DNA of 64,000 nucleotides from Nocardia fusca NBRC 14340 (GCF_001618425.1 NZ_BDCU01000040.1:1-64000), one strand, 5' to 3'. Counted from the stretch's first letter, positions 18,023 through 26,967 are shown. Program-made: numbers and translations. The notes: generated by a model not told the origin, from the sequence alone.

Positions 18023-18349
18023 ATGTCGAAGCGCTACCCGCCCGAGGTTCGTGACAAGGCCGTGCGTCTGGCCCTCGAACGGCTCGATGAGTACGGATCC
18101 GCCTACGCTGCTGCGCGTGCGATCGGCCCGCTGGTCGACGTGCATCACGAAACTCTACGGTTGTGGATCAAGAAGGCCCTCGATGAAGCGCCGTCATCGA
18201 GTGCGCCGGCCTCGTCGGGCTTGTCGACAGCGGAGCGAGAGGAGCTGGCTCGGCTTCGGAAAGAGGTCCGAGATCTCGAGCAGACCAACGAGATCCTGAA
18301 GCTGGCCTCGGCTTTTTTCGCGCGGGAACTCGACCCGCGACACCGCTGA
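18023..18349 (+). CDS. IS3-family transposase OrfA
   Basis: 108 residues with an N-terminal helix-turn-helix (about 8-50, beginning YPPEVRDKAVRLALE) and a C-terminal leucine-zipper-like helix (REELARLRKEVRDLEQTNEI). It binds the inverted repeats. Near its end T-TTT-TTC at 18313-18319 is a canonical X-XXY-YYZ slippery heptamer in the right phase for -1 frameshifting into orfB. Confidence 0.92.
   Translation: MSKRYPPEVRDKAVRLALERLDEYGSAYAAARAIGPLVDVHHETLRLWIKKALDEAPSSSAPASSGLSTAEREELARLRKEVRDLEQTNEILKLASAFFARELDPRHR
18313..18319 (+). promoter_or_regulatory. -1 frameshift site of the IS
   Basis: T TTT TTC read in the OrfA frame. Slipping back one base joins OrfA to the OrfB frame without meeting a stop and produces the OrfAB transposase typical of IS3 elements. 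Confidence 0.75.
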
Positions 18350-19266
18350 TCGTCGGATTCATCGACGAATACCGCCAGGTCTACGGCGTCGAGTCGATCT
18401 GCTGCGCGCTCTCGGCGCACGGCGTGCAGATCGCGCCCCGGACCTACCGCAAAGCCCGTCACCGGCCACCGTGTGACCGTGATATCACCGACGCGCTGGT
18501 GGAGAACTCATTACGCGATCTGCACGGCGCATACGAACAGATGTATGGACGCCGCAAAATGACCCGCTACCTGCGCCGTCAGGGCCACGAGGTGGCTTTT
18601 TGCACCGTCGACCGTCTCATGCGCGAACTCGGCCTCAACGGTGTGGTCAGAGGACGCAGGCAACGAACGACCGCCCCGGCGAAGGACGGTATCCGTGCTG
18701 GTGACAAGCTCAACCGCGACTTCACCGCCGCGGCGCCGAACCATGTGTGGGTCGCCGACTTCACCTATGTGTCGACCGGGACCGGATGGGCGTATGTGGC
18801 GTTCGTATTCGACGCCTACTCGCGCGCGATCGTCGGCTGGACCACCTCGGCAAGCAAAACGACCGCTCTGGTGTCCAAGGCCCTCAACATGGCCCTCTGG
18901 CGGCGCGATCACTACGGGCATCCGGTCGAGCCCGGCCTGATATTCCACACCGACGCCGGGTCGCAATACACGTCGGTGAAGTTCACCGAATCGCTTGCAT
19001 TGCAGGGACTCTCCGCATCCATCGGTTCAGTCGGGGACGCCTATGACAATGCTATGGCGGAGTCGATCATCGGCTTGTTCAAGACCGAGGTCGTCAACCG
19101 GAGTCGTCTGTTCAAGACCCTCACCGAGGTCGAGTTCGCGGTCATGGAGTGGTGCGACTGGTACAACAACGCACGCCTCCATTCCCGGCTGGACTACCTG
19201 ACCCCGGCCGAGTACGAGTCCGCCTACTACGCTCAAAACCCACCACGCCGACCGGCGCTGGTCTGA
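18319..19266 (+). CDS. IS3-family transposase OrfB (DDE integrase core)
   Basis: Read in the -1 frame after the slippery site (PLIVGFIDEYRQVYGVE follows directly). The rve integrase core has the DDE residues in WVADFTYV, FHTDAGSQYTS and NAMAESIIGLFKTE. The C-terminus (HSRLDYLTPAEYE) is typical of the family. If translated alone it would start at a later GTG or ATG (18424 onward); the OrfAB fusion is the expected active enzyme. Confidence 0.93.
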   Translation, partial: RAGTRPATPLIVGFIDEYRQVYGVESICCALSAHGVQIAPRTYRKARHRPPCDRDITDALVENSLRDLHGAYEQMYGRRKMTRYLRRQGHEVAFCTVDRLMRELGLNGVVRGRRQRTTAPAKDGIRAGDKLNRDFTAAAPNHVWVADFTYVSTGTGWAYVAFVFDAYSRAIVGWTTSASKTTALVSKALNMALWRRDHYGHPVEPGLIFHTDAGSQYTSVKFTESLALQGLSASIGSVGDAYDNAMAESIIGLFKTEVVNRSRLFKTLTEVEFAVMEWCDWYNNARLHSRLDYLTPAEYESAYYAQNPPRRPALV

Positions 19267-19470
19267 ACACGAAGCCGGTCCCGAACCCGTGACGGTTCAG
19301 ACTGAGATAGTCCTCGTATCGCCAGAGTCCGCGACGATCTCGTTTCGGGGCATGCTCACGGAGCAGATAGGTCACACGGACGACTCGCTGTCTAGCTACA
19401 TCTTCCAGAAGCGCACGTTGCCGAGTGCGTTGCTGAAGGTATCCAGCCATCCCGCCAATGCGCGGTCGTC

Positions 19471-19659
19471 TCACCGATCGCCTCTGCGGGAAGAAAGGAT
19501 CCGCAACGCCCTGAGGGCGTCCGAGCGCCGCGCGGAGTCTCGATGCAGAGTGGCCACAACCATCGCGATCATAGCCGGAAGTTGAGTGAGGCAGCTGATG
19601 GCCATGAGCACACCAGCCAGATGAGGTATCGCCATGAGCACGATGATCAGCGGGGGCAC
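19471..19659 (-). CDS. Small membrane protein (low confidence)
   Basis: 62 residues with one long or two short hydrophobic segments (residues about 3-36, containing IIVLMAIPHLAGVLMAISC) followed by a basic tail. Composition fits a small membrane protein, and the reading has no rival gene, but no family is recognised and the ribosome site is unremarkable. Confidence 0.35.
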   Translation of the reverse strand: MPPLIIVLMAIPHLAGVLMAISCLTQLPAMIAMVVATLHRDSARRSDALRALRILSSRRGDR

Positions 19660-19901
19660 GCCTTTCGCGCAACGACGGCGGTTCGCACCCAGGAATTATT
19701 GGAAAGTACTTATATTCCCTGTTCAACCTGCATGAATTCTGATTATTATGATGCGTGTCACACCGCGTCGTAGAGCCCTCGTGGGCCGCGGAGGCACAAG
19801 CCGGTGATCAACTCACTCGCCGCATCAGCTGCCGCAAAGAGCTGCGGCACACAGAGACCACCGGTGTTGATACCGGGCATTGCGCCCTAACTCTGTTGGC
19901 C

Positions 19902-19932
19902 CCACATATCCCCAGCGCCTGGGGATATGTGG
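19902..19932. repeat. 14-bp perfect palindrome
   Basis: CCACATATCCCCAG, a 3-nt spacer, then its exact complement. It lies about 300 bp upstream of the first amidoligase gene in an otherwise gene-free stretch (19660-20230). It could be an operator, a terminator or a recombination site. The lack of a T-run and the tiny loop favour a protein-binding site. Confidence 0.6.
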
Positions 19933-20230
19933 CCCACGGATTGTGGAAATATCTCATACCTGCTCGCTCTCAACGCACGTCGTGTTCCGCCACGCGATAG
20001 TGGGGATTCGTCGCCGTCACAGCAAATTTCAGCCCACAATCAACGCCGCAACAGCGGCCGAACACGGCAAGGCCGCGGGCCGCTTCAACGACGCACCACT
20101 GCCGCTCACACGTAGCCCTCTTGCGAACAACCGCGGCTATCCAGCCCGAACTCACCTCACCCCTTCAATGCCGGCGCGAGGCCATGCCATTCGCGCTGGC
20201 CTTCCGTCGTTCCCGGAAGGTGCATCCGTC

Positions 20231-21427
20231 ATGCCTGACACCGTTCCAGCAGCCCCCTGCTCAATCTGTCAACGACAGGACCACCCTGCGAGGCACCTCA
20301 TTGGTTCCGACGGCCTCTGCCGGCCCTGCTTCACCGAACTGGCCTCCTGCGGCAGTTGCCGGCAACCCGCACTCAACCTCATCACCGTCACCGGCAGCGC
20401 CCGGTTGTGCGAGGGGTGTGCGACCCGCTACCAGCCATGCGTGGCCTGTGCGGAACTGACCGGTCCCGGGATGCGCACCGACCACGACGAACCGGTCTGC
20501 CCGAACTGTGCCTACGGGTTGTTCGACAGCTGCTTCGGCTGCGACCGGTTCAGTGCCGCAGGCCGGTATCTGTCCGGCGGCTACCGTGCTTGCGCCCAGT
20601 GCGCGGCCACCCGCTACCGCGAGTGCAGGGAGTGCGGGACGTTGTTGCGGGAGAACGGGTCCTGCGACCTGTGCGCGCATCCAGGGCGGGTGCGGGCCTA
20701 CAGCTACAAACCCGACCCCCGCTTCCACGGCGAAGGCCCCTTGTATTTGGGGTTGGAGCTCGAAGTCATCGTCCCCGAGGACCGCTACAGCGAAGCCGTC
20801 GCCGCGGCCACGACCCGGCTGGGCAGGTTGGGGTACCTGAAGAAGGATTCCTCGATCCAGCCCACCGGCTTCGAACTGGTCACTCACCCGCTCTCCTATC
20901 GCTTCGCGATCGACGAGTTCCCCTGGACCCTGCTCAGCGAGCTCGACGACCTCGGCTGCACAGTTGATGACACCGTCGGCCTCCATGTGCACGCGAGCCG
21001 GGCCGGGTTCGCTTCTCCTGCGCATGTGTATCGGTGGATGAAGCTGCTGTACCGCAACGAGACCGAGGTCGCCACCCTCGCGCGCCGCCGCTCCCGCTAT
21101 GCCCCCTTCGACCGCGCTGCCCGCGCTCGGGCCCGTGATACTGCCAAAGACCATAAGCATGCGGTCGGGTTGGACCGGTATCAGGCGATCAACCCGCACC
21201 CACGTCACACGCTCGAGCTGCGTGTGTTCGCGAGCTCTCTGGATGTGGGGCAGGTGCAGGCGGCTCTCGCGTTCACCGCGGCCTCCATCGACTACACCCG
21301 CCACCTCACCATCGGCCATATCCGATCGGGCGGCTGGGACTGGTCCCGCTTCGCCGAATGGGTCGCCGACCGGCCGGAGTATGCACCACTGGCGATGGAG
21401 ATGGAGGCCCTGGCATGTGCCTGCTGA
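20231..21427 (+). CDS. Amidoligase-family protein with Cys-rich zinc-binding N-terminus (copy 1)
   Basis: 398 residues. The first 150 contain at least eight CxxC pairs (for example CSIC 10-13, CGSC 40-43, CFGC 101-104, CDLC 145-148), a zinc-finger array. The rest is a COOH-NH2 ligase (amidoligase) domain of the glutamine-synthetase fold: GLELEV 174-179, KKDSSI about 204-209, GFELVTHP, LHVHAS about 251-256 and ELRVF about residue 330. Amidoligases are predicted to form amide bonds on peptides or proteins using ATP. The next gene, a glutamine amidotransferase overlapping by 13 bp, would supply ammonia. Start chosen at the ATG after GGAAGG; the frame is open further upstream. Confidence 0.82.
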   Translation: MPDTVPAAPCSICQRQDHPARHLIGSDGLCRPCFTELASCGSCRQPALNLITVTGSARLCEGCATRYQPCVACAELTGPGMRTDHDEPVCPNCAYGLFDSCFGCDRFSAAGRYLSGGYRACAQCAATRYRECRECGTLLRENGSCDLCAHPGRVRAYSYKPDPRFHGEGPLYLGLELEVIVPEDRYSEAVAAATTRLGRLGYLKKDSSIQPTGFELVTHPLSYRFAIDEFPWTLLSELDDLGCTVDDTVGLHVHASRAGFASPAHVYRWMKLLYRNETEVATLARRRSRYAPFDRAARARARDTAKDHKHAVGLDRYQAINPHPRHTLELRVFASSLDVGQVQAALAFTAASIDYTRHLTIGHIRSGGWDWSRFAEWVADRPEYAPLAMEMEALACAC

Positions 21428-22155
21428 CCTACTACCCCGCCGGCATCACCCCGGATCCGACAGCGCTGCACCTCGGCGCGGTGGCCAACCCGCACGGTCA
21501 CGGGTTCGCCGTGATCGCCGAACCCGAAGGCCGCATCATCGTCGGCCGCGGCATGCGCGCGGAGAAAGTGATCGACCGGTTCCTGGCCATGCGCGACCGC
21601 TACCCGCACAGTCCGGCATTGTTCCATTCCCGCTACGCCACCCGCGGTGTGCACACCATGGAAAATTGTCACCCGTTTCGGCTCGGCGGCGACCCGCGCA
21701 CAGTGCTGGCGCACAACGGGACCATGCCCAAGCGGGTGTGGCCGCGCGCCTATGACTTGCGCTCCGATACCCGGATCGCGGCGGAGGAATACCTGCCCAC
21801 CTGGCCATTCGGGTCGATCGACACCCCTCGCGGTTTTCGGGGGCTGGAGTCGTGGCTGGGGCCGAGCAGGCTGGTCCTGCTCACCAACGACCCCACGTAT
21901 CAACGGTCCGCGTATGTGTTGAACGAGCGGGGCGGGGTGTGGGAAGACGGCATCTGGTACTCCAACACCAACTACAAGAGCGCCTACCTGACCCGGATGC
22001 GGCGGGCGGTCTGCCGCTACTGCCTGCACCTGGACCTCGACCGGGCGGGCCGGTTCTGCACCCGCTGCGGATGGTGCTTCGGCTGCGAAGCCATCTTCCC
22101 GCACTGCTCCTGTGTCCGCCCTCGTAGATGTACAGCGGCCGTGCCGTTGCGCTGA
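21415..22155 (+). CDS. Class II glutamine amidotransferase (copy 1)
   Basis: 246 residues. An N-terminal nucleophile hydrolase: Met-Cys2 is the catalytic cysteine after Met removal; ALFHSRYATRG is the arginine-bearing loop of the class, and AHNGTM supplies the oxyanion-hole Asn/Gly. It would hydrolyse glutamine and channel ammonia to the amidoligase whose gene it overlaps. The C-terminus adds Cys pairs (CRYC, CTRC, CFGC), a zinc ribbon not found in ordinary amidotransferases, which could dock onto the Cys-rich amidoligase. A hairpin terminator follows. Confidence 0.85.
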   Translation: MCLLTYYPAGITPDPTALHLGAVANPHGHGFAVIAEPEGRIIVGRGMRAEKVIDRFLAMRDRYPHSPALFHSRYATRGVHTMENCHPFRLGGDPRTVLAHNGTMPKRVWPRAYDLRSDTRIAAEEYLPTWPFGSIDTPRGFRGLESWLGPSRLVLLTNDPTYQRSAYVLNERGGVWEDGIWYSNTNYKSAYLTRMRRAVCRYCLHLDLDRAGRFCTRCGWCFGCEAIFPHCSCVRPRRCTAAVPLR

Positions 22156-22226
22156 CGCCGGCTTCTCGCTTCCGCGCCCGCGTCGGCGGGCTCGATCCCT
22201 CTCGATTCTTGACCACTGCATTTCTC

Positions 22227-22278
22227 GCCCCGCTGCGCTGCCCTCTTCGGGCCGGTGCGGCGGGGCTTTCTCGTTTTT
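22227..22278 (+). terminator. Hairpin terminator with T-rich tail
   Basis: A GC-rich stem of about 16 pairs including G-T wobbles (22227-22266, GCCCCGC against GCGGGGC at the base), followed by CTTTCTCGTTTTT. It separates the first amidoligase/amidotransferase pair from the second. It may attenuate transcription between them. Confidence 0.65.
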
Positions 22279-22320
22279 CGCGCTTCTGACCCGATCCCTG
22301 TGAAAGGTCGTGATCTGCCC

Positions 22321-23535
22321 ATGCCCTCAGCCCTGCTCACCGAGGTCGCCTGCGGTGACTGCGCGCATACCATCCCGCCCAACCAAGACCCGATCGTGGT
22401 CGATGGCGAGTCGTTGTGCTCGGACTGCGCCGCGGACGCGGTGTATTGCGACGAGTGCAGTGAACGCACCCGGGACCCGCAGCTGACCGTCGACGACACC
22501 GAGTTGTGTGCCGACTGCGCCCGCCGGTGGACGCAGTGCGACGACTGCAACCGGCACGCCCGCCATATCACCGCGATCATCGACGGTCCGGATGTGTGCG
22601 AAGGCTGCGCCGAGGACTACCCGGTCTGCGATGACTGCTCCAACCGTTGCCACGGCACCGACCCGGTCGAGGGCGGTGATGACGTCTGCCGCAACTGCCG
22701 CCTCGAGGATTACCACGAATGCGAGGACTGCTCCACCCTGATCCGCTGGGACGACGACTACTGCGCCTCGTGCGCCCCTGATCATCCCAGCCACGACGGA
22801 ATCCACGACTACACCTACAAACCCGAACCGGTCTTCCACGGCCACGGTCGGTTGTTCCTCGGGCTGGAACTGGAGCTGAAAACCCCGAACTACGCGCTTG
22901 TCGAGGCCGCCGAGACCGCGCTCGCCGAACTCGGAGACCTCGGCTACCTCAAGACCGACTCCTCCATCCACGGTTCCGGATTCGAACTCGTCTGCCACCC
23001 CATGGATTACTCCTACGCGCGCAGCGAGTTCCCGTGGTCGCTGCTCCCGCGGCTGCGGCTCCTCGGTGCTTTCACCGATGACTCGGTCGGTATCCACGTG
23101 CATGTTTCCCGCGACGGTTTCGATAGTCCCGCTCACGCGTATCGGTGGATGAAGTTCGTCTACCGCAACCAGGACCCGGTCACCGTCCTGGCACGCCGCG
23201 ACACCTCCCAGTGGGCCGACTTCGGCACCTATGCCCGGGAACGGATGGCCGACTACGCCCGCGGTCGACGCAACGGCCTGCGCTACGAAGCGATCAACGT
23301 CTGCCCGGCCGACACCTTCGAACTGCGCGTGTTCGCCAGTTCCCTGCACCGCCAGCAGGTCCTGGCCGCGCTCGCCTTCGCCGACGCGTCGGTCGAATAC
23401 ACGCGCGGGCTGACCGCGGCGCAGATCGCGCGCCGACGCGGCTGGGAATGGGCGGCGTTCACCGCCTGGATCGCCACACGCCCCCACTACGCCGCCCTCA
23501 CCTCCGAGCTCGAGGACCTCGCATGTGCATCCTGA
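22321..23535 (+). CDS. Amidoligase-family protein with Cys-rich zinc-binding N-terminus (copy 2)
   Basis: 404 residues, a diverged paralogue of the protein ending at 21427. The N-terminus has many CxxC knuckles (CGDC, CSDC, CDEC, CDDC, CEDC, CASC up to about residue 153). The amidoligase domain follows with GLELEL at 181-186, KTDSSI, GFELVCHP, HVHVS near 260 and ELRVF. The alignment with copy 1 is colinear, so this is a tandem duplication of the gene pair or parallel acquisition. It overlaps the next amidotransferase gene by 13 bp, exactly as copy 1 does. Confidence 0.82.
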   Translation: MPSALLTEVACGDCAHTIPPNQDPIVVDGESLCSDCAADAVYCDECSERTRDPQLTVDDTELCADCARRWTQCDDCNRHARHITAIIDGPDVCEGCAEDYPVCDDCSNRCHGTDPVEGGDDVCRNCRLEDYHECEDCSTLIRWDDDYCASCAPDHPSHDGIHDYTYKPEPVFHGHGRLFLGLELELKTPNYALVEAAETALAELGDLGYLKTDSSIHGSGFELVCHPMDYSYARSEFPWSLLPRLRLLGAFTDDSVGIHVHVSRDGFDSPAHAYRWMKFVYRNQDPVTVLARRDTSQWADFGTYARERMADYARGRRNGLRYEAINVCPADTFELRVFASSLHRQQVLAALAFADASVEYTRGLTAAQIARRRGWEWAAFTAWIATRPHYAALTSELEDLACAS

Positions 23536-24278
23536 CCTTCATCAAACCCGGGATCACCCCCGACACCGACCTGCTGCTGCGCGGCGCGCTGGTCAACCCC
23601 GACGGACACGGCTACGCCCTCCACGCCGGCGACCAGATCTTGACCGGCCACAGCCTCGACGCACCCGAGCTGATCGCCGAGTTCACGAAACTGCGCACCC
23701 GCCATCCGGACGGCCCGGCATTGTTTCACTCCCGGCTGGCCACCCACGGCGTCGAAGACCTCAGCAACTGCCACCCCTTCGCGGTGGGTGGTGACCAGCG
23801 CACCGTGCTCGCTCACAACGGGATCCTCCCCAACAACGTCCACCCGGCGAAGGGGGATCCGCGCTCGGATACCCGCATCGCCGCCGAAGACTTCCTGCCC
23901 CGCCAGCCATTCGGGTCACTGGATTCCTGGGCCGGCCGGGAGCGTCTGGAGCGATGGCTGGGCAGCGACAAGCTCGTGCTGCTCACCGTCGACCCCGCCT
24001 ACAAACACCCCGCCTACATCTTCAACGAACATCGCGGGCACTGGATCGAAGGCTCCTGGTACTCCAACGACACCTACCGCTGGCGGCTCTGGCTCGACGA
24101 GGCCGGCTGCGAGGCCTGCGGGGAATACGAACCCGACAGGTTCGGGCCGCATTGCCCCACGTGCGGGCATTGCGAGGAATGCCGGAGACCGTTCCCCGCG
24201 TGTGTGTGCCCTGATCTCGACGGGCTCGAACGCTACGCCGACCTCGAGCTCGATCACTGGCTCTACGACACCGCCTGA
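23523..24278 (+). CDS. Class II glutamine amidotransferase (copy 2)
   Basis: 251 residues. Met-Cys2 nucleophile (MCILTFIKPG), HSRLATHGVE and AHNGIL motifs as in copy 1, and a C-terminal zinc-ribbon-like region (CEACGEYE, CPTCGHCEECRR, CVC). Starts inside the end of the amidoligase gene (13-bp overlap), so the two are co-translated and probably work as a complex. Compared with copy 1 it has an additional acidic C-terminal tail. Confidence 0.85.
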   Translation: MCILTFIKPGITPDTDLLLRGALVNPDGHGYALHAGDQILTGHSLDAPELIAEFTKLRTRHPDGPALFHSRLATHGVEDLSNCHPFAVGGDQRTVLAHNGILPNNVHPAKGDPRSDTRIAAEDFLPRQPFGSLDSWAGRERLERWLGSDKLVLLTVDPAYKHPAYIFNEHRGHWIEGSWYSNDTYRWRLWLDEAGCEACGEYEPDRFGPHCPTCGHCEECRRPFPACVCPDLDGLERYADLELDHWLYDTA

Positions 24279-24373
24279 CCCACACCCGGCTTCCGGCCTC
24301 TCAGACCCGCGTGCGAGCGCACTTCGCGCGGATCCCGCCGCGCGGCACTCGCGCGCCCGAATTCGAGGTGATC

Positions 24374-25051
24374 ATGAATTCCTCCCCCACCAACGGCTCT
24401 GACGATGTTCCCGAGCGGCTGGCGGGTTCACCGACCGCTCAGGGCATGGCGGTCCCCTATATCACCGTGGCCCATCGTGATCGTTCCCGGCCGGTGTGGG
24501 GTCAGCTCGATCCCGCACGGCTGCTCACCGCGCTGGTGGACCGACTGTGTCAGATCTGCGGCCAGCCACTCGAGGACCCGGCCGTGCTGCATCTGCGCCC
24601 CGCCGACTACCTCCGCGGTATCACCCCCGAACCGGCGACCCACCAGGATTGCGGCGCGTATTCGACCCGGATGTGTCCCATGTTGGCCGGGCAAATGCAG
24701 CGCTACAACCCGGTCGTCCGGGACGAGTTCACCCGCTGCGACGACCCTGCATGTGGTTGCCGGACCTGGGGCCGTAGCGAACCCGACCCGAACCACACCC
24801 CACGCGAAGGCCAACCCGCCGAAGCCTGGTACCGGGTCGAGATCGGATTATCCGACTACCGCATCATCACCGATCCCGGCAACGACCACCAGCCCTCGAT
24901 CGTCGGAATCGACCTACGAGACCTGCGCTTTCGCAGCCTCCACCGGATCCGCGACGCCGCGCCCGGCACCGGGGATCGGCAGCCGGTCGACCTGCTCGCC
25001 ACGCTGATCGTGGTGCGCACCCTGTTCGGCGAAGGCGGTGTGCTCTCGTGA
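24374..25051 (+). CDS. Cys-rich mobile-element protein, uncharacterised
   Basis: 225 residues from an ATG with GAGGTG upstream. It contains CQICGQPL (about 60-67), a distal HQDC, a CPM segment and CDDPACGC, compatible with one or two zinc sites of treble-clef style. Similar proteins occur on actinomycete phages and integrative elements, often with uninformative names. The C-terminal half resembles a small alpha/beta domain. It follows the amidotransferase pair in the same direction, 95 bp downstream. Confidence 0.6.
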   Translation: MNSSPTNGSDDVPERLAGSPTAQGMAVPYITVAHRDRSRPVWGQLDPARLLTALVDRLCQICGQPLEDPAVLHLRPADYLRGITPEPATHQDCGAYSTRMCPMLAGQMQRYNPVVRDEFTRCDDPACGCRTWGRSEPDPNHTPREGQPAEAWYRVEIGLSDYRIITDPGNDHQPSIVGIDLRDLRFRSLHRIRDAAPGTGDRQPVDLLATLIVVRTLFGEGGVLS

Positions 25052-25057
25052 CCGGCC

Positions 25058-25666
25058 TTGGCGCGGACGAGACCGATTCGCACCAGAAGTTTCTGCGACT
25101 TCGCTGCTCGGGTCGCGGAGGCGCTCGGGCCCGGCTGGACCGCGGGCCGCAGCGGCCAGGGCCTGCACCGTACGGTGCTGCACGGTCCCGTTGGCCAGTG
25201 CCTGAACCTGGCCCATGGTGATGACTCGCATCGGCGCAGCGAGCACGGACGCAACCAGATCACCACCGACTACGGCGATCTGGACCAGTATCTGGCCGTC
25301 GCCGAAGGCCACCAGCAGATCACCGTCGCCGCCACCCGCACACCCACCGAGATCGCCGCGGACATCAGCCGCCGTCTGCTACCCGAACACGAAACGTTGC
25401 TCGCGTCGTGCCGTGAGCGCGCTCACCGCGATGATCTCGCGCGGATCCGGCGCAGCCAGGTCCTCACCGATATGTGCAAAAGGCTGGTCTCGGTCACCCC
25501 CTTCGGGGAAGACAGGCTGCGGTTCGGATCCTTCGACGACCCGGTCTCCGGAGAACTGCGTGTGCGCGCCGGCGGCACCGTCGAATGGAAATTCACCGCC
25601 GACAGCGACCTCGCCCTCGAGCTCGCCACGGTGATCGGCCGCCACCGAGGGTCGTCCACCCGCTGA
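25058..25666 (+). CDS. Hypothetical protein
   Basis: 202 residues, no recognised domain. A central helical region (PTEIAADISRRLLPEHETLL) and a beta-rich C-terminus are predicted by eye. The only start near the front is a TTG six bases after the preceding stop; an internal start is possible. It lies in the same-direction gene block and is probably co-transcribed. Confidence 0.55.
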   Translation: MARTRPIRTRSFCDFAARVAEALGPGWTAGRSGQGLHRTVLHGPVGQCLNLAHGDDSHRRSEHGRNQITTDYGDLDQYLAVAEGHQQITVAATRTPTEIAADISRRLLPEHETLLASCRERAHRDDLARIRRSQVLTDMCKRLVSVTPFGEDRLRFGSFDDPVSGELRVRAGGTVEWKFTADSDLALELATVIGRHRGSSTR

Positions 25667-25728
25667 ACCGGCCCCGCGTCGACAAACCCTCACCGTCTTC
25701 TCGCCCCGGCAACCTCCAGGAGCCCCGA

Positions 25729-26706
25729 ATGTCCACGACCCTCGCCCCACCAACCGTCCCCGAACCGCGACGGCAACTGGCGTGGGCGGTGGCAGCCCGC
25801 GCCGCGCTCACCGACCCGGTCACCGTCCACGAACTGCTCGCCACCCGCGATGTCGAGGACACCGCAGCCGACCTCATCTCCGGTGCGGCCGGCGGGTTTC
25901 CTCCCAACCTGCGGGACCATGCCACCGAGGACCTCAACCGCGCGCACCGGTGCGGCGCTCAGTTGCTGACTTGTGAGAACGAGCAGTGGCCGCGTCACGA
26001 ATTCGACGCCCTCGATACCCCCGGTACCGGTACGGTGAGCCCGGTCGCGCTGTGGGTCCGCGGCGCCGGTCGCCTGGACCTTTTCACGCAGTATCGGATT
26101 GCGGTGATCGGGGCCCGCGCGGCCACCGACTACGGCGTCCGGGTCGCCGCGGACTACGCCGGGACTTTCGCCACCGCCGGATGGACCGTGATCGCCGGTG
26201 GCGCATTCGGTGTCGACGCCGCAGCCCATCGCGCGGCGCTGGTGCGCCAGACGCCGACGGTCGCGGTCCTGGCCACCGGTGTGGACCGCGCCTACCCCTC
26301 CGCCCACGCCGGCCTGTTCGACCGGATCCGCGAAAACGGGCTGCTCGTCTCCGAATATCCGCCCGGGTCCCCCGCGGCAAAATCACAGTTTCTGCAACGG
26401 AACCGGCTCGTCGCCGCCTTGTCGCGGGCGGTGGTGATCCCCGAGTGCGGGATCCGCAGCGGCTCCCGCAACACCGCGCACTGGGCCCGCACGCTCGGGC
26501 GGCCGGTATTCGCGGTCCCGGGCCCCATTCATTCGGCGGCTTCTGCTGGGTGTCACGACCTGATCGCCACCGGCGACGCACTGCTCGCGACCGATCCCGA
26601 GCAAACCTTGCGCGCGATCGTCGGCGAGCCGATTCCCGGCCTGCGCCGTAGCTCACCGGTCTCGCTTACACCACACCACACGCCCCGCCTGACCAATTCC
26701 CCCTGA
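25729..26706 (+). CDS. DprA/Smf-like DNA-processing protein
   Basis: 325 residues. The DprA Rossmann-like core is present: VIGARAATDYG (about 125-135), GGAFGVDAAAHRAAL, LATGVDRAYP, ENGLLVSEYPPG, FLQRNRLVAALS and the Gly-rich SGSRNTAHWA. DprA loads RecA onto incoming single-stranded DNA in transformation. Copies on mobile elements are common in actinomycetes and may protect or convert transferred single strands. The N-terminal 110 residues lack the SAM domain signature I know. ATG preceded by CCAGGAG. No C-terminal winged-helix domain is visible. Confidence 0.85.
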   Translation: MSTTLAPPTVPEPRRQLAWAVAARAALTDPVTVHELLATRDVEDTAADLISGAAGGFPPNLRDHATEDLNRAHRCGAQLLTCENEQWPRHEFDALDTPGTGTVSPVALWVRGAGRLDLFTQYRIAVIGARAATDYGVRVAADYAGTFATAGWTVIAGGAFGVDAAAHRAALVRQTPTVAVLATGVDRAYPSAHAGLFDRIRENGLLVSEYPPGSPAAKSQFLQRNRLVAALSRAVVIPECGIRSGSRNTAHWARTLGRPVFAVPGPIHSAASAGCHDLIATGDALLATDPEQTLRAIVGEPIPGLRRSSPVSLTPHHTPRLTNSP

Positions 26707-26727
26707 CCAACCACTGGAGGTAAACCC

Positions 26728-26967
26728 GTGTCCGAATCGTTCTCCGATCCCCGCACGTTGACCCGCGCCGACTACGACCGCCTCGAGCATTACGGCTACG
26801 CCGGACCCACCACCGCACTCACCACCACCGCCACCGACGTCGTCGACCGGTGGCAGCAGCAATCCCCCGACTGGCGGGCCCGGCACTGGGCCTACCTCAA
26901 CGACGACGGAGTCCTGCGCCTGGCGGCAGTCAACGTCGCCCGCCGCACCACCGCCACCGCGGCCTGA
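26728..26967 (+). CDS. Small hypothetical protein
   Basis: 79 residues with a strong GGAGG site. Mostly helical and acidic at the N-terminus (TRADYDRLEHYGYAGPTTAL). No family recognised. Sits between the DprA-like and ParB-like genes and is probably in the same transcript. Confidence 0.6.
   Translation: MSESFSDPRTLTRADYDRLEHYGYAGPTTALTTTATDVVDRWQQQSPDWRARHWAYLNDDGVLRLAAVNVARRTTATAA

Larger units (their letters stand above)
17969..19299 (+). mobile_element. IS3-family insertion sequence, complete (1331 bp)
   Basis: The ends begin TGAACCGTCACGGGTT on the left and match the complement of the right end (positions 19270-19299) with two mismatches and one gap over about 29 bases. The flanks carry a 3-bp direct repeat GAC (17966-17968 and 19300-19302), as expected for IS3-family transposition. 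Inside are orfA and orfB in a -1 frame relation with a slippery site. Both reading frames are intact, so the copy is probably active or recently active. It sits at the boundary between the phosphorothioation locus and the amidoligase region. Confidence 0.92.

Noticed and set aside
25729..26706. Nucleotide-sugar or TIR/SIR2-like NAD-binding protein because of the Rossmann pattern
   Set aside because: The full series of DprA motifs (GARAATDYG, GVDAAAHR, RNRLVAALS) fits DprA better.
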